Notes under the pieces: model-generated | Seen by the model: only the letters and a program-made list of their open reading frames with translations | Told to the model about the DNA's origin: nothing | Databases searched by the model: none | Shown: positions 8,589-17,420 of the stretch, piece by piece | Layout: each line of letters starts with the position of its first letter | How positions within the stretch are numbered: the stretch's first letter is position 1 | Position numbers and translations under genes: made by a program | DNA from: Acidobacteriota bacterium | GTDB taxonomy: Bacteria; Acidobacteriota; Terriglobia; Bryobacterales; Bryobacteraceae | Reading direction: 5' to 3' | Assembly (NCBI GenBank): GCA_025352795.1 | Contig: JANXSF010000021.1 | Span: 62,001-126,000 of the forward strand | Length of the DNA: 64,000 bases

Positions 8589-9935
8589 ATGATACGTCAA
8601 CGGAAAAATTGTTCAGGACACGCACAAGTCACTCGCAGACACTTATTATTCGGTGCCGCTTCCGCCAGTCTGCTGAATATCCACGCCGATGCGCAAGTGA
8701 CCTCTGCTGGCGTTAAGCCCCGTGGCACGGCCAAGACTTGCATCTTTATCAACATGAATGGCGGCCCCAGCCACATGGATACATGGGATCCCAAAGATGG
8801 CCCGTGGAACCCTGCCGACGCGCGCATTGCTCAATTTCCCAGCGGTTTGGCTCTATCTAAAACATACTGGCCAAAGTTTTCCGCCATCACCGATGACTTA
8901 CTGGTTCTGCGATCCTGCGCCAGTTGGGAAGCTGCGCATGAACGCGGTCAATTCTATATTCAAACCGGGCATTCTCAAAATCCGGCACTTGCCGCTGAGC
9001 TGCCTCACATCGGCGCTGTGATTGGCTACGAACGTGGGTTCACCGGTTTATTGCCGCCCTTCCTTGCCTTCAATCAGAATGTGCAGGGGGCAACGTTTTT
9101 GGGCGGACCATACATGCCCATGATGCCGCCAGCGTCGCGTACCGGCATTGCCACACTGACTCATAACTATTTCGGAGCAGCAAGCACACAACGCTTTCAG
9201 GATCGGTTCCAGCTTCTGCGCGATTTAGATGCGCCCATCCGCGACAACCCCGCCAACGGTACGGTGGCCGCTTATGGCGGCTACTACTCACGCGCCAAAC
9301 AGATGATGTACAACGATGCGGTGGACGCCGTGTTTAAGTTCACTACCGAAGATGAAGGTCGCTACGGTGCCAATAGCCTGGGCCGTTCGTTGATTGTTTC
9401 ACGCAACACCATTAAGGCAAAAATGGGCGTATCGTTCATTAGCGTGACGCAAAGCGGATGGGATACTCACGTGGGCCAGTTTGATCGCAGTCAGCCAACC
9501 ACCATCTATTCGCTTGCTAACGATTTGGATCGGGCTGTGGCTGCACTGGTTGAAGATTTGCGTGCGTCTGGTGATTTAGATTCCACCTTGATCGTTATGA
9601 TGGGTGAGTTCGGCAGAACTCCCGGAGTCCTCAATTCGCGTGGGGGTCGCGATCATTTCCGTCCGGTGATGAACGTGGCCATGATCGGCGGCGGCGTCAA
9701 AGGTGGCCGAGTGATTGGCGCAAGCAGTGCCACTGGCGGCGAACTTGTCGATGCCGGATGGAGCGGCAATCGCGCCATCTATCCAGACGATATTGCCGCA
9801 ACCATTTACTCAGCAATGGGCATCGATTGGTCCAAGGGTTTGGACGATACTCCCTCTGGCCGACGTTACCTTTATATCCCAGGACCTGTAAGTCTCTCCG
9901 GCGGCGTACGCGCTGTCAACGAGGTTTTTGGATGA
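8589..9935 (+). CDS. TAT-exported DUF1501 protein (alkaline-phosphatase/sulfatase-like fold)
   Basis: 448 residues. A twin-arginine signal (TRRHLLFGAASASLL) lies at about residues 15-30, so the protein is probably exported folded. The DUF1501 hallmarks GGPSHMDTWDPK and MGEFGRTP are present, with a late GRDHF metal-site-like motif. The family belongs to the alkaline phosphatase/sulfatase superfamily and probably is a metal-dependent hydrolase, but no substrate is known. Its stop codon overlaps the ATG of the following Ig-like protein (ATGA), so the two are translationally coupled. It pairs with the preceding DUF1549/DUF1553 protein, a conserved partnership. Confidence 0.92.
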   Translation: MIRQRKNCSGHAQVTRRHLLFGAASASLLNIHADAQVTSAGVKPRGTAKTCIFINMNGGPSHMDTWDPKDGPWNPADARIAQFPSGLALSKTYWPKFSAITDDLLVLRSCASWEAAHERGQFYIQTGHSQNPALAAELPHIGAVIGYERGFTGLLPPFLAFNQNVQGATFLGGPYMPMMPPASRTGIATLTHNYFGAASTQRFQDRFQLLRDLDAPIRDNPANGTVAAYGGYYSRAKQMMYNDAVDAVFKFTTEDEGRYGANSLGRSLIVSRNTIKAKMGVSFISVTQSGWDTHVGQFDRSQPTTIYSLANDLDRAVAALVEDLRASGDLDSTLIVMMGEFGRTPGVLNSRGGRDHFRPVMNVAMIGGGVKGGRVIGASSATGGELVDAGWSGNRAIYPDDIAATIYSAMGIDWSKGLDDTPSGRRYLYIPGPVSLSGGVRAVNEVFG

Positions 9936-12715
9936 GACTGATTTTACTCTGCGGCCTGTGCCTCGCATCCACTGCCGCATTGGCCCAAACGCCATCGTCC
10001 ATTGAAATTATTGCTGACCAATCGCAAGTAGTGGTGGGGCGCACGTTGCAGGCTCGCGCATTTGTTCACGATGCTGCGGGTAAGATTCTGCCCACCGCCG
10101 TCACCTGGTCACTCAACCAGCCCAACGCTGCCAGCATCTCATCCACCGGTCTGGTAACGGCCAAGGGTCTGGCTACCGTCCGACTCACCGCCCGGGCAGG
10201 TTCCGTCAGTGCTGAAGCGGCAATTCAGTGCATCCCCGCGAAAATCGAAATGACTCCTGGCAAGCTTGAAGTGAAAGTTGGAACAAAAACTAAATTCACC
10301 GCCACTCCCTACGATGCCGATGGAAATGTGATTCCCAATGTTGCCATTTCCTGGTCGCTGACCAATCAACGGCAAGGCGGCTCATCCCTTGGTGTGGTAG
10401 ACAACGCAGGAATGTTGACCGCAACAGGCGAAGGGGGATTGTGGGTGTGGGCCACCTACTTCTATAACGAATCCTTTCCTGGCTTGCAACAACGTTGGGT
10501 CGCTTATGCGCCAGTGAGCGTCGTCGTGCCGCAAACTTATGAGCTGCATAAATTGTATTCCACGCTGGAACAGACTCGTTCCAATTGGAAGCTGCGGGCA
10601 CGCCAGACCATGTTGTGGACCACTGATGATGGCCAGTTGTTTTTCAATGCCTCGCTCAGTGGACTCGCCAACGGACTTCTGAGTTGGAAAGATAATACCT
10701 GGAAGATGGTGACCGCCGCAGGTGTACCTCGTTTCGGCAGGGCCGCTACTGCACTGGATTTCCGGACCCACTCCATTACTCGCGATGGCCAGATTCTCAG
10801 CTATGAAGACACCAACATCAATGGTGCGGAATTGAACTATGGAACCATTGATGGACTGCAACCATTTCTGACTAACAATGTTCCCCTGGGTGCTACAGAA
10901 GGTGCAGGCAGTCTGTTCATTAACCGAAACTCCATGGCAGGTTCCGGGCAAAAAATTGTCCGCGCAGCCTTCCAATTTCCCGATGAAACCACCCGCTATA
11001 CCGGTTTGTTTCGTGGCAAAGTCGCCCCCGATGAACTGCTCATCAGCACCAAAGAAGTGTTGCCCGCAGTAGCTTCGCCCTTCTCCATTGATTCCGATTT
11101 CGGTATTGCCGCAGATGGCACAGCTTTCTATTCGGTGACCAGCGGCGCCAACCGCATTTTCTATAAGCACGATTTCGTCGGGCGAACCAAGCTGCTTGGC
11201 GTGGGCGATACAGTCGGCACATCCAAAGTGCGTTCGTTTCTGGGCGGCAGAACCAATCAACCGGCATCCTGGTTCGATGAAGATGGCACAGCCATCATCG
11301 CGGTTTTGCTGGAAGACAACACGCAATGGTATGTCGCTTTGGCCCCCGATGGAACCACCAAGACCCTCCGACTGACTTCGCAAACAGGCATTCTCTGGCG
11401 AAGTCCTTCCCAAGGTGTGCTGCTCTACGCCAATCCGTTTGGAAGTCAGGGCAACGGTGTGTATTTGTGGCAAGGTGCAACAGCAACCCCAGTGTATGTT
11501 TTAGGTCGGAAACTCTTCGATCAGACCATTCAGGAAATTGAAAGTGGAACAATTGACGCCGATGGGCGCATCACTTTATTGCTTCGTGGTGATTCCTTAA
11601 CTCTGATGGCTGCTCGCATGGGTGACACTCCGCATGTCCTGTTCGGGGAAGGTGATGCCGTTGAAATTGATCTGCCCGTCAATCTGTTTACCCTCATCGG
11701 AGGTGCTAAAATCGGCCCTCCCCATGCCCAGGCCGGAGGAAATTCCGGAAGTATTTCGCGATTCAAAAACGGCGACTGGGAAACTACGCTAGGCATCGGC
11801 AAGCGTTTGTTCGGCAACACCATGTGGTTTGGTGGGTCACACGGCACCACTTACAATATGCGAAAAGCCCCTAATGGCGATATTTATCTGATCACCAACG
11901 CAGGCATTGCCAAGATGACAGGTGACGAAGATCCGCAGTTGGTACTGCCATTTCCGCTTCGTTTGGATAACAACCTGACAGTGAATAATCCCGGACAGTT
12001 CGACGTAAATGGAAATGGCGACTTGCTTTTCGCATCCAGCACCAGCGCGGGCGATACCCGCTTCTTTATTTGGCAGAACGGTCAGACAAAACAAATTCTT
12101 GCCTATTCCACTACCTTGGCCACAGCCACGACAATTGAAGGGCGCATTGTATCGAACTTCAATTCCTTCGCCCTCGATTCCACTGGACGGGTCATTGCCC
12201 AACTGCTCTTCCGCGGTGTCACGCTCGCATCCATTGGCGTCTGGGATGGCAACACCTGGACCATTGCCGCGCTACCCGGTAGCTCCAAGGTGGGCAATCA
12301 TACGGTGACCAATGTGCCCAATATTGTGCGAGCCTCGGGACCGCATATTGTGTCTGGGCTTATCGTTGATGGTATCGGAACCATCCTCGCGGAATGGCAA
12401 GGCAGTTCCTGGAAAATTCTGGTAGACATAACCACCGTCATGCCCAATGGGCAGGTCGCCAACTCGCTTTCCGCCGCCGATTTAAACGCCCGTGGCGATC
12501 TGCTATTTCAGTTCTCAAACGGAGTGAATTCCATCGTAGTGTTGAAAGGTGGCAGCATGCGCCAAGTCCACAATTTCTTCCGTCCAACGCCAGCCGGGGA
12601 ATTCCTGCTCCGCATCAACGCCATGGATTTGAGAGACGATGGCACAGTCTATTTCCTCGCCGTCAATCAGTTCGACGAAGTAGTGCTGTACGAAGCGGTT
12701 CCAACCGGACTGTAA
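9932..12715 (+). CDS. Exported protein with Ig-like (Big_2) domains and a beta-propeller-like body
   Basis: 927 residues. The signal peptide ends near ALAQ at about residue 20. Two bacterial Ig-like domains occupy about 23-110 and 112-200, each with the WSL/ATV pattern of Big_2 repeats. The rest is a long beta-rich region with irregular W-containing repeats (NGDWETTLG, WQNGQTKQIL, WDGNTWTIA, WQGSSWKIL) that reads like a propeller. No catalytic motif or membrane anchor is visible. It is likely a cell-surface or secreted adhesion or binding protein. The ATGA overlap with the DUF1501 gene makes it the last gene of the PBP4-FmdB-DUF1549-DUF1501 run. An upstream in-frame extension was rejected because it lies within the DUF1501 gene. 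Confidence 0.8.
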   Translation: MRLILLCGLCLASTAALAQTPSSIEIIADQSQVVVGRTLQARAFVHDAAGKILPTAVTWSLNQPNAASISSTGLVTAKGLATVRLTARAGSVSAEAAIQCIPAKIEMTPGKLEVKVGTKTKFTATPYDADGNVIPNVAISWSLTNQRQGGSSLGVVDNAGMLTATGEGGLWVWATYFYNESFPGLQQRWVAYAPVSVVVPQTYELHKLYSTLEQTRSNWKLRARQTMLWTTDDGQLFFNASLSGLANGLLSWKDNTWKMVTAAGVPRFGRAATALDFRTHSITRDGQILSYEDTNINGAELNYGTIDGLQPFLTNNVPLGATEGAGSLFINRNSMAGSGQKIVRAAFQFPDETTRYTGLFRGKVAPDELLISTKEVLPAVASPFSIDSDFGIAADGTAFYSVTSGANRIFYKHDFVGRTKLLGVGDTVGTSKVRSFLGGRTNQPASWFDEDGTAIIAVLLEDNTQWYVALAPDGTTKTLRLTSQTGILWRSPSQGVLLYANPFGSQGNGVYLWQGATATPVYVLGRKLFDQTIQEIESGTIDADGRITLLLRGDSLTLMAARMGDTPHVLFGEGDAVEIDLPVNLFTLIGGAKIGPPHAQAGGNSGSISRFKNGDWETTLGIGKRLFGNTMWFGGSHGTTYNMRKAPNGDIYLITNAGIAKMTGDEDPQLVLPFPLRLDNNLTVNNPGQFDVNGNGDLLFASSTSAGDTRFFIWQNGQTKQILAYSTTLATATTIEGRIVSNFNSFALDSTGRVIAQLLFRGVTLASIGVWDGNTWTIAALPGSSKVGNHTVTNVPNIVRASGPHIVSGLIVDGIGTILAEWQGSSWKILVDITTVMPNGQVANSLSAADLNARGDLLFQFSNGVNSIVVLKGGSMRQVHNFFRPTPAGEFLLRINAMDLRDDGTVYFLAVNQFDEVVLYEAVPTGL

Positions 12716-12810
12716 TAGAACATAGCTGTCGACTTTTCCTCTTCAAGTGAATCTCCAACCTTCGTTGGGACAACCTGTGGTTAATGTGGGGAAGGCGATT
12801 CTACCTGCCA

Positions 12811-12825
12811 GCTCGCCCTGCGAGC
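12811..12825. other. Small hairpin between convergent genes
   Basis: Six-base arms (GCTCGC/GCGAGC) flank a 3-base loop in the 134 bases between two convergent genes. There is no T-run on either side, so termination is only possible, not shown. The preceding bases resemble the palindrome at 21634-21653 (shared GGCGATTC and CCTGCC). Confidence 0.35.
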
Positions 12826-12849
12826 GAAGTCTTCATCCAAATTCCCAAC

Positions 12850-13944
12850 TCAAACCCCAGTCACTTCCTTCAATAAATTGAAGAACGCCTTCTTCCGCGC
12901 ACTGTTCACTCCCCAGTTCACCGGCGGACATTGATACCCATCCGCGTAATCACTCTTCCCCGGATCAAAATATCCCCACGACGCGTACTCCCCAATCGCC
13001 GACATCATGTTATTTTTGGGCTGCTCAAAATCGAAGTGGTCATCCTCATTGAACAGGATCGGCATTGGTCGATAGCCATCCACCTGACGCGTCTCCCTAA
13101 CCATTTGGGCTATACGGGCCGGGTCTTTCACGCCATTTCCATGCACCAGTAGAAAGTCAGAACTCTTCACCACGTTCGATTGTGGAATGCCGTTGCCACC
13201 ATAACTGGTGCCCACCAAAAGACGACGACCCTTCACAGTAATCCCCTTCGCCATCTCAATCAACTCATGCACTCTTGCAGGCATCAGTATCGGATGATCG
13301 TAGGCTTTCACATTGCATTCGTTATCTATTTCCAATAAGACATTTTTATAGCCACGACCCAACAACCAGCGCACCAAACTTTCCACGCTGCGCTTCACAG
13401 CCTTTTCATCCTTCACCCGTTGATCCTGCCCAAAATAATACAGACCAACAATCGGAACCATTTCCAATTGATCTGCACGATCCAGAATCAAAGCAAGCCT
13501 TGCTAAAAAATCCTTACGCAGACTGCCGTCAGCATTGATGCCGGACGTGTTCCACGGCTGTTGCTTCGAATAACCTTCCGGACTCCCGCCTTGCAAATTG
13601 ACCGTAAAGCTCAATAAACCATGCCTTTTCCATTCCGGCATCGCCGCCACAAACTCCCGCGTATTTCGATCCGCATCCCACTTGCCAGTATCGGGATAGG
13701 CCCATCGCTGTCTGGTCTCAGCATTGAGGTCATCAAAGGTTCCTTGCACCATGCGCGAGTTCATCAGCAAGCCTTCAATCTTCATCCCCTTGTAGGATCG
13801 ACCAGCATACGTAGGCTTGCCGTTGATGCGAAATTGATCCCCGACAATGGCCACCTCCGTTCTAGTGACAGCCGAGGCCGCTGCATTAACATTTAATGCA
13901 ACAGAGCCCGCCGCAATCGAAATCACTTCTCTACGAGTCAACAT
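12850..13944 (-). CDS. TAT-exported glycoside-hydrolase-like protein (clan GH-A type TIM barrel suspected)
   Basis: 364 residues starting with a twin-arginine signal (TRREVISIAAGSVALN). The ATG at 13944 was chosen over a GTG nine bases upstream because an AGGTGA ribosome site lies just before it. The body has alternating beta/alpha spacing; LLEIDNECN resembles the Asn-Glu acid/base motif of GH5-like enzymes and LFNEDDHFDFE later could give the second carboxylate. It would act on an oligo- or polysaccharide outside the cytoplasm, but no substrate can be named. No carbohydrate transporter is adjacent. The family assignment is by motif and needs a profile search. Confidence 0.65.
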   Translation of the reverse strand: MLTRREVISIAAGSVALNVNAAASAVTRTEVAIVGDQFRINGKPTYAGRSYKGMKIEGLLMNSRMVQGTFDDLNAETRQRWAYPDTGKWDADRNTREFVAAMPEWKRHGLLSFTVNLQGGSPEGYSKQQPWNTSGINADGSLRKDFLARLALILDRADQLEMVPIVGLYYFGQDQRVKDEKAVKRSVESLVRWLLGRGYKNVLLEIDNECNVKAYDHPILMPARVHELIEMAKGITVKGRRLLVGTSYGGNGIPQSNVVKSSDFLLVHGNGVKDPARIAQMVRETRQVDGYRPMPILFNEDDHFDFEQPKNNMMSAIGEYASWGYFDPGKSDYADGYQCPPVNWGVNSARKKAFFNLLKEVTGV

Positions 13945-13980
13945 TCCTATCACCTAAAAAAATCGCTGGATGCAAAATCC

Positions 13981-15180
13981 CTACCGCATGGAAGGAAATT
14001 CTTGATCCTCGCCCTCAGCCGCCACGTCGCGATAGCAATAAGCCAGCAATGGCGGTGCCACAATCGTAGTCACCACACAAACCGCCACCAGGATTCCGTA
14101 TAAAGGCTGCGTCAGCACTCCCATCGTCAATCCCAACTGCGCCACAACCATACCCACTTCCCCACGTGGCATCATGCCCACACCAATGCGAATGCGGTCC
14201 TTGAAGCTTACACCAAATGCCCCCAATCCACACCCGATCAATTTCGACAAGATCGCTGCCACCAGTAACGCTCCGCCCATCGCCAACATGCCCGGTTCCC
14301 GTAGACCTCCCAGCTCCACATGCAGACCAAGGCCCACTAAGAAAAATGGAAGCAACAGCTCCGTCGCACCGCTAGTAAGGTCTCGCAGCCGTTGCCCGGC
14401 GCTGTCGGAAAAGGCCATGCCCGCCAGAAACGCTCCCACAATCCCCGCTACACCCACAACAATTGCAGCAAAAGAAAGTGTGAATAGTAAAACCATGGCG
14501 ATTGAAAATTCCGATTCCACCAGGCGCATTTTCTTTTCCACCGGCGCTAAATGGCGAATCGCTTTTGTGCCGTAATAACCCACCAGCCCCACGAATGCGA
14601 TCGTCAGCACAGTGGTCATGGCAATGTCTTTGACATTCACCTCGCCTTTGGCAAAGCCCGTGATCAGGGCCAATACCAGCAGCCCCAAAACATCGTCAAT
14701 CACCGCCGCAGCAAGAATAGTTTGGCTGGAACGGTGCCAAAGTACGCGACGCGCCGATAGCACCTGCGCCGTAATGCCGACGCTCGTAGCAACCATCGCT
14801 GCACCAATAAAAATCCCCTGCAATCGCGGCATACCAAAGGCCGTCATGATTCCCCAGCCGCAAGCGAAAGGTAGCAAAACGCCACCAATGGCCACCGTCA
14901 AAGCCGTCAGCCCAACGGAAAATAACTCCTGCACCTTCACTTCCAGCCCCACCCGGAACAGCAGAAACATCACCCCAAGTTCCGCTAAACTTTCCAAAAA
15001 TGGAGTCGGCGTAACCAAATTCATCACACTGGGACCTATCAGGATGCCGGCAATAATTTCCCCAATCATCCCCGGGATGCGTGCGCGTTCGAACAGTTCC
15101 GCCAATAACTTAGCCAATCCAAATACGATCAGCAAAGTCAAAGTGTGTTGGGCCGATTCTGTCAGCAGTAAATGATCCAA
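13981..15180 (-). CDS. CPA2-family cation:proton antiporter
   Basis: 399 residues, mostly hydrophobic with about 11-12 predicted membrane segments. The twin-aspartate motif IDDVLGL in the middle is typical of electrogenic NapA/NhaA-like exchangers, and the late GMMPRGEVGMVVAQ segment is characteristic of CPA2 antiporters. There is no C-terminal RCK/TrkA-N domain, so it is not a full-length KefB/KefC. It exchanges Na+ or K+ for H+ at the inner membrane. The start is a TTG; no better start is available upstream before the divergent gene. It faces the carbonic anhydrase gene across only 29 bases, suggesting a joint role in pH homeostasis. Confidence 0.88.
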   Translation of the reverse strand: MDHLLLTESAQHTLTLLIVFGLAKLLAELFERARIPGMIGEIIAGILIGPSVMNLVTPTPFLESLAELGVMFLLFRVGLEVKVQELFSVGLTALTVAIGGVLLPFACGWGIMTAFGMPRLQGIFIGAAMVATSVGITAQVLSARRVLWHRSSQTILAAAVIDDVLGLLVLALITGFAKGEVNVKDIAMTTVLTIAFVGLVGYYGTKAIRHLAPVEKKMRLVESEFSIAMVLLFTLSFAAIVVGVAGIVGAFLAGMAFSDSAGQRLRDLTSGATELLLPFFLVGLGLHVELGGLREPGMLAMGGALLVAAILSKLIGCGLGAFGVSFKDRIRIGVGMMPRGEVGMVVAQLGLTMGVLTQPLYGILVAVCVVTTIVAPPLLAYCYRDVAAEGEDQEFPSMR

Positions 15181-15209
15181 GCCATAAGTATAGAATGGTA
15201 CGATTTCGT

Positions 15210-15884
15210 ATGGAAAAGTTAATCGATGGTCTCATGAAGTTTCAGCGGGAAGTGTTCCCACTGAAAAGAGAATTGTTTGAACGTTTAGCCAGTGATCAGA
15301 AGCCCAGCACCCTATTCATCACCTGTGCCGATTCCCGCGTCGTACCAGACCTGTTCACCCAGTCCGAACCTGGCGAAATTTTCGTCATTCGAAATGCCGG
15401 CAACATTGTTCCAGCCTACGGCAGCCTGATGGGCGGGGTCACCGCCACCATTGAATTTGCCATCGCCGTCTTGGGCGTCAAGCATGTTGTCATTTGCGGT
15501 CACACCGATTGCGGTGCCATGAAAGCGTTATTGCATCCTGAAAAGTTGGCCGATGTCCCAGCAGTCGCGTCCTGGTTGGGCCAGGCTGAAGCCACCCGAC
15601 GCGTGGTCATGGATAACTATAAAGATCACGATGAACCCGCGCTGATCAACGCCTTGACTCGTGAAAATATTTTGGTCCAACTGCAAAATCTGCAAACTCA
15701 CCCCATTGTCCTGTCCGCTCTCGCCCGTTGCGAACTGAAATTGTATGGCTGGATCTACAACATTGGCACTGGCGATGTGGAGTCTTTCGATGCCGAAAAG
15801 CAGAGCTTTATTCGCATTGATGGTTCCTACTCGCCGCACGCCACGCCTGTCGTACGCTTGAAGCACGAAGCTCCTTCCGACTGA
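15210..15884 (+). CDS. Beta-class carbonic anhydrase
   Basis: Zinc enzyme of the cytoplasm interconverting CO2 and bicarbonate. The zinc ligands are visible as CADSR (Cys and the Asp-Arg dyad) and HTDCGA (His and Cys). The length of about 224 residues is normal for the family. An ATG 15 bases upstream (15195) is also possible; I chose the one starting MEKLIDGLMKFQ, where the conserved N-terminal helix begins, but neither has a clear ribosome site. It is divergent from the antiporter gene. Confidence 0.92.
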   Translation: MEKLIDGLMKFQREVFPLKRELFERLASDQKPSTLFITCADSRVVPDLFTQSEPGEIFVIRNAGNIVPAYGSLMGGVTATIEFAIAVLGVKHVVICGHTDCGAMKALLHPEKLADVPAVASWLGQAEATRRVVMDNYKDHDEPALINALTRENILVQLQNLQTHPIVLSALARCELKLYGWIYNIGTGDVESFDAEKQSFIRIDGSYSPHATPVVRLKHEAPSD

Positions 15885-16019
15885 GTCCACAAGGGGGTTA
15901 TGAACCCGATTCAAAAAATCAATTTCCGTAGAGTTAGAGGTTGAATATACACTGAGTCTTCAACTACAAGTACGACACCCGGTTTGTGTCTACCCACCCT
16001 AACTTAAAAGAGAAAATAT

Positions 16020-17180
16020 ATGCGATTTTCGTTTTTGCTTCTGGCCCTTGGGATCTCTGTATGGGCTGCGGACACCGATAGCTCTCAAGCTGCCGCAACG
16101 CCAGCAGCTAGCCCTCAGGATCCGGCAAAGCCTGCCGATCCCGCACCCCCACCCCCTCCCCCCGCCAAGTACGATGGCTGGGTTTTTAGCGGATTGGTAG
16201 ATGGCTACATAACTAAGAATTTCAACACCCCAACTTCGATTAATAACCAACTTCAAAATTTCGACCTCACCTCCGGTAGGCCAGAACTGAGCTTGGCAAA
16301 GTTTACGGTGGATAAATCAGACAAGGTGTTAGGCATTCACGCAGACATCGGCGCTGGTGAAACCATGCGCTGGATTCATCTGGCAGACCCCGCAGCTATC
16401 GATCACAAAGCCCTGCGCTTCATCGAACAGGCTTATGTAATTATCAAGCCCACCAACTTTCACGGTACAGAAATCAACTTCGGTAAATTTGTGACCTCAG
16501 CCGGGGCAGAAGTAATTGAAAGCAGTTCCAATTGGAACTACACGCGTTCCCTTCTGTTCGCTTGGGCAATTCCCTATTACCACCTTGGACTGCGCGCCAA
16601 CGTGCCCATTAACAAGGAAGTTACTGTCGGCTTTCAATTGGTCAACGCCTGGAATTCTACCTGGGGTAACAACAATTTGAACAATATCGGTTTAACATTA
16701 GCGGTCACCAAAAAGATGTACACCTACACCGCCAACTACTATGAAGGACCGAATCACATAGGCACAACCAAGGGCAAGCGCAACCTTTTTGACACCACCA
16801 TCCTGGTCAATCCAACCAGCAAGGTCAGCTTCTACGTGAATGCTGATTTTGGTCGTGACAATCACATTGACAAAGGCAGCGATTCTTTCTACGGCGTTGC
16901 TGGCGCACTTCGCGTGCAGGTTGCCAAGAAGTTTGCCATTGCCGGACGTACAGAAGTATTCAAGGATAGCAATGGCTTTTCCACCGGAACAGCTCAAACT
17001 CTGAAGGAAGGAACGATCACCGGTGAATACAAACATAACGATCATTTCCTGAGCCGCATTGAATATCGGCATGATGCTTCCGATAAGCCATTCTTCGACA
17101 AGAATCAGCTGGCCGGTAGCGTCAAAACCATGAACACTTTCACCGCCGGTATTGTGGTGTTACTCGGTCCTTGGAAGTAG
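16020..17180 (+). CDS. Outer-membrane beta-barrel porin, Bbp2 (OmpL-like) family
   Basis: 386 residues: signal peptide (about 1-17), an Ala/Pro-rich linker ending in seven prolines near residue 47, then a barrel with alternating aromatic strands and typical segments such as FHGTEINFGKF and YHLGLRANVPI. The last residue is Lys rather than Phe. Bbp2 porins are commonly found beside ammonium transporters in Acidobacteria, and this one lies 240 bases before amtB, so it may let ammonium or another small solute through the outer membrane. A strong terminator follows it, so it is probably its own transcription unit. Confidence 0.85.
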   Translation: MRFSFLLLALGISVWAADTDSSQAAATPAASPQDPAKPADPAPPPPPPAKYDGWVFSGLVDGYITKNFNTPTSINNQLQNFDLTSGRPELSLAKFTVDKSDKVLGIHADIGAGETMRWIHLADPAAIDHKALRFIEQAYVIIKPTNFHGTEINFGKFVTSAGAEVIESSSNWNYTRSLLFAWAIPYYHLGLRANVPINKEVTVGFQLVNAWNSTWGNNNLNNIGLTLAVTKKMYTYTANYYEGPNHIGTTKGKRNLFDTTILVNPTSKVSFYVNADFGRDNHIDKGSDSFYGVAGALRVQVAKKFAIAGRTEVFKDSNGFSTGTAQTLKEGTITGEYKHNDHFLSRIEYRHDASDKPFFDKNQLAGSVKTMNTFTAGIVVLLGPWK

Positions 17181-17198
17181 TCAGTGTCAGTTGCAAAC

Positions 17199-17240
17199 AA
17201 AGCCTGTGGTTCGCGGTCGGACCACAGGCTTTGTCTTTTT
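17199..17240 (+). terminator. Rho-independent terminator after the porin gene
   Basis: Perfect 12-base arms (AAAGCCTGTGGT / ACCACAGGCTTT) around a 10-base loop are followed by GTCTTTTT. It starts 18 bases after the porin stop and separates it from amtB. Confidence 0.93.
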
Positions 17241-17420
17241 AAGGACACTCACATGCCAATAGATTATTTCAATCCATACTATAGAAAGGTTCGTCTTCCC
17301 CCCACCTGGACGGGCGTTGCATGATAGTCTTGTTCAAAATCCCTGTTGACTGAAATTGCTTATCTCTCTTCCAGCCTATTTCAAATGGAAGTGGACATAG
17401 CAAAAAATTAGGAGAGACCC

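Noticed and set aside
10382-11473. A 363-codon open frame on the minus strand within the Ig-like gene
   Set aside because: It is antisense to a gene with signal peptide, Ig-like domains and a start overlapping the previous stop; it has no recognisable protein features.
15940-15964. GTTGAA/TTCAAC inverted repeat before the porin
   Set aside because: Six-base arms with a 13-base spacer could be chance; not supported by a second copy.
17305-17330. Sigma-54 promoter upstream of amtB (TGG...TTGC)
   Set aside because: The GG and GC elements are one base closer than the strict spacing sigma-54 needs, so I did not call it.
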